6,056 bases of DNA from Thermoflexales bacterium (GTDB taxonomy: Bacteria > Chloroflexota > Anaerolineae > Fen-1058). A program made the translations under genes and the position numbers. The stretch lies in assembly GCA_030834835.1 (NCBI GenBank), contig JAUQXD010001134.1, positions 1 through 6,056 of the forward strand, written 5' to 3'. The notes under the pieces are model-generated. The model was not told the DNA's origin, ran no database searches, and worked only from the letters and a program-made list of their open reading frames with translations. Positions 4,360 through 6,056 of this stretch are shown piece by piece (position 1 is the first letter of the stretch; each line of letters opens with the position of its first letter).

Positions 4360-6056
4360 TTAAGCCCGGCGTCGTTTGATGGCAACGGCGCTCAGACTGA
4401 GGCTCACCATCAACGCCAGGCCGATGAAGAGTACGGGCAGCCAGGCATCACTGCGGGCTTGCAGGCGGGTCAGCTGTACGGCGGTGGGATCGCTGCCGTT
4501 AATATCGCCGGCGACAAAGGGCGTGCCGCCCAGTTCGCTCACGGTCAAACTGCTGACGAGCAGGTTTTGACCGCTGACGCTGAGGCGTGCGGGATCGACG
4601 GCGTTCCAGCAGGCCGGGTTGGTTGTCGGCGAACATTGCGCCAGACTCGTAATCCAGCCCAGGCGTTCGGGCGTCAGCGTGTTGGCGTTGCAGTTGGCCC
4701 CATTATCCACCGGAATCTGTGCCGTCCACGTTCCACTACCACTCACGGTGAACAGGTCATAAAAGTCGGAGCACATTTGATTGACGTAGGGCGCTACGCC
4801 GTTATCGAACGGCGCATTGGCCTGGCCGCGTCCGAAACTGACCACGACCGCCGTGCCGCCGCCGCCGCTCAATGTCGCCGTATTGGCGCCGGTGACCAGG
4901 ACGGCGTTGCCGGCGCCTTCGGCCCACTGCGCCACAGGCGCACCCAGCCGTCCGGCCCATTCACCCGCGCTGAAGCCGGCGGGAGCGGTTGCCAGCGGGT
5001 CGCGCGTGCCCCAGTAGTTGTGCCCCAGGTTGTGCGCGCCGGAACCGCTGTAAGCCGTGGCAAAGTTCATGAGGTTGTTGGCGTACGCCGTCAACACGCC
5101 GCCCGTTTGATTGAAAACGGTACTGGCATTGGTCAGCGTCAGACCCTTCAGGGTCAGGTTGCCCGCCCCGACATTGAACAGCGCGCTCGCGCCGCCGGTC
5201 CAGTTCAAGGTTCCCGTGCCGTCGATTGTTACGTTGTTAGCGCCTGAATTGCCGCTGATCAAAGCGGCGGCGACATTGTGCGTCCCATAGATCGTGACGA
5301 AGCCGTTATCGATTACGCCGTTGAGCGCGGCTTGCGGCGTGCTGTAGCACGGCGCATTTCCGGCGCACACCACGGCGGGATCGGCGTAGGTGTGCGGCGC
5401 GAGGTAGGGAGCACACACATGCCCGTCGGTCAAAGTGATGGTGTCAATGCGCTGGCCGGTGCTTCCAACTGAACTATCGGTCCCAACGTGCCAGCGTAAC
5501 TGTACGCCCTGACCCGCCGCCGACGCCGGTAAAGTAACCGTGCTGGTGATATACCCGCCCGAATTGCCCGTCCAGGCTGATCGGCCGGCCAATGGATTGC
5601 CGTAACTGGCGCTGATCGTGCCATTGTAGCCGCCGCTGGTAAAACTGCCGCCCGCCGTCACGATATCCGTGAAAGCGCCTGCGCCGATCTTGATTTCCAG
5701 CACGGCGCCATCGAAGTTATTTTCCAGGAGGTAGTTATTGCGGAAAGTGAGCTTCGCAGCAGCGGTCGTCGGCGTAAATACCGGCGACACCAGACTGCTT
5801 TCAGTCACGGAATCAGGATCAGGTGTAAAGGCATTGTTGGGCGCGGAATCGCTGGTGGCAATGGACGTGACCCATGGCACAGCGCTGGCGCCCACGGTCG
5901 AGGTGGTCCAGCCCGATGGCAGAGCGGGCGCCGTGATACCGTCGAAGTTCTGGAAGTTTTGCGCGGGAAGCGCCCCGGTGGAAACGCTGAAGGTGTAATT
6001 ATAGGTGTAGGTGGGATTATAGGTGGCGGCTAAGGCGAATGTGATCGGCGCTCCGC
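4360..6056 (-). CDS. exported, C-terminally membrane-anchored beta-rich protein, N-terminus beyond the window
   Basis: This is the last 564 residues of a large protein; the frame runs unbroken past the window end, so a GTG at 5895 is internal and not the start. Residues 1-30 look like the end of a preceding beta domain. About 35-210 form a jelly-roll adhesion/carbohydrate-binding-like domain: FDG, LPSGW, LVSPVF, LTFRNNYLLENNFDG, GYNGTISA, RSAWTGNSGGY, LRWHVGTDS and IDTITL. About 230-350 resembles a short parallel beta-helix (VTIYGT, VTIDGTGTLNW, LTLKGLTL, then NYWG). About 370-515 is a further beta-rich region with cysteines at 428, 455, 474 and 482. The end has a hydrophobic segment at about 539-559 (DNA 4378-4440) and the basic tail KRRRA. 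This architecture fits a secreted protein held at the cell surface, with the tail inside. No LPXTG, PEP-CTERM or GlyGly sorting motif is visible. No catalytic residues are recognised; adhesion or envelope function is inference. It is convergent to the regulator gene. Confidence 0.85.
   Translation of the reverse strand, partial: GAPITFALAATYNPTYTYNYTFSVSTGALPAQNFQNFDGITAPALPSGWTTSTVGASAVPWVTSIATSDSAPNNAFTPDPDSVTESSLVSPVFTPTTAAAKLTFRNNYLLENNFDGAVLEIKIGAGAFTDIVTAGGSFTSGGYNGTISASYGNPLAGRSAWTGNSGGYITSTVTLPASAAGQGVQLRWHVGTDSSVGSTGQRIDTITLTDGHVCAPYLAPHTYADPAVVCAGNAPCYSTPQAALNGVIDNGFVTIYGTHNVAAALISGNSGANNVTIDGTGTLNWTGGASALFNVGAGNLTLKGLTLTNASTVFNQTGGVLTAYANNLMNFATAYSGSGAHNLGHNYWGTRDPLATAPAGFSAGEWAGRLGAPVAQWAEGAGNAVLVTGANTATLSGGGGTAVVVSFGRGQANAPFDNGVAPYVNQMCSDFYDLFTVSGSGTWTAQIPVDNGANCNANTLTPERLGWITSLAQCSPTTNPACWNAVDPARLSVSGQNLLVSSLTVSELGGTPFVAGDINGSDPTAVQLTRLQARSDAWLPVLFIGLALMVSLSLSAVAIKRRRA

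Noticed and set aside
4252..5247. Open frame of 331 residues on the + strand antisense to the surface-protein gene
   Set aside because: It overlaps the regulator's end and runs through the palindrome, has no Shine-Dalgarno site, shows no coherent domain, and lies opposite a frame with clear domains and a membrane anchor. It is a by-product of GC-rich codon usage.
5738..5998. Short + strand open frame near the window end
   Set aside because: It is antisense to the surface-protein frame, which stays open through 6056, and has no recognisable product.
1..6056. tRNA, rRNA, riboswitch or mobile-element genes
   Set aside because: No cloverleaf, ribosomal RNA or transposase/integrase sequence could be recognised; the palindromes have no associated protein gene here.

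Overview
The window looks like chromosomal DNA of a GC-rich bacterium, most likely a member of the Chloroflexota (Anaerolineae/Chloroflexia type). This rests on three things: the style of the amino-acid binding lipoprotein, the large exported beta-rich protein with a C-terminal membrane anchor, and above all the intergenic palindromes. Their wording (CTCACCCCCAACCCT..., ACCACGAAGGACACGAAG..., GCGTGGTGCGTGGT..., ACCTGACAGGTTGCGCA...) matches dispersed repeats I remember from such genomes. The assignment comes from memory, not from a search.

Layout. On the + strand come the 3' part of an alpha/beta hydrolase gene (1-594), a long near-perfect hairpin (597-660), an extended -10 promoter flanked by an inverted repeat (666-712), and a three-gene polar amino-acid ABC importer: binding lipoprotein (764-1666), permease (1784-2614) and ATPase (2614-3375). 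An IclR-family regulator (3459-4274) follows. A hairpin-forming palindrome (4278-4332) then separates it from a convergent gene on the - strand (4360 to beyond 6056), which encodes the C-terminal 564 residues of a large exported, membrane-anchored beta-rich protein.

How the genes work together. The lipoprotein would capture a polar amino acid outside the membrane and deliver it to the single permease, energised by the ATPase; permease and ATPase genes overlap by one base and are translationally coupled. The 117-base gap between binding protein and permease holds a strong hairpin, the arrangement expected when binding protein must be made in excess. The IclR regulator may control the importer, the upstream hydrolase gene or something elsewhere; the sequence does not decide. 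The hydrolase resembles 3-oxoadipate enol-lactonase-type enzymes, but its role is unproven.

What stands out is not a new enzyme system but the intergenic architecture: every gene boundary except the coupled permease/ATPase pair carries a palindrome, and all four palindromes are of different sequence families. No RNA genes, CRISPR array, transposase or integrase were seen, and no gene-free stretch exceeds 300 bases.
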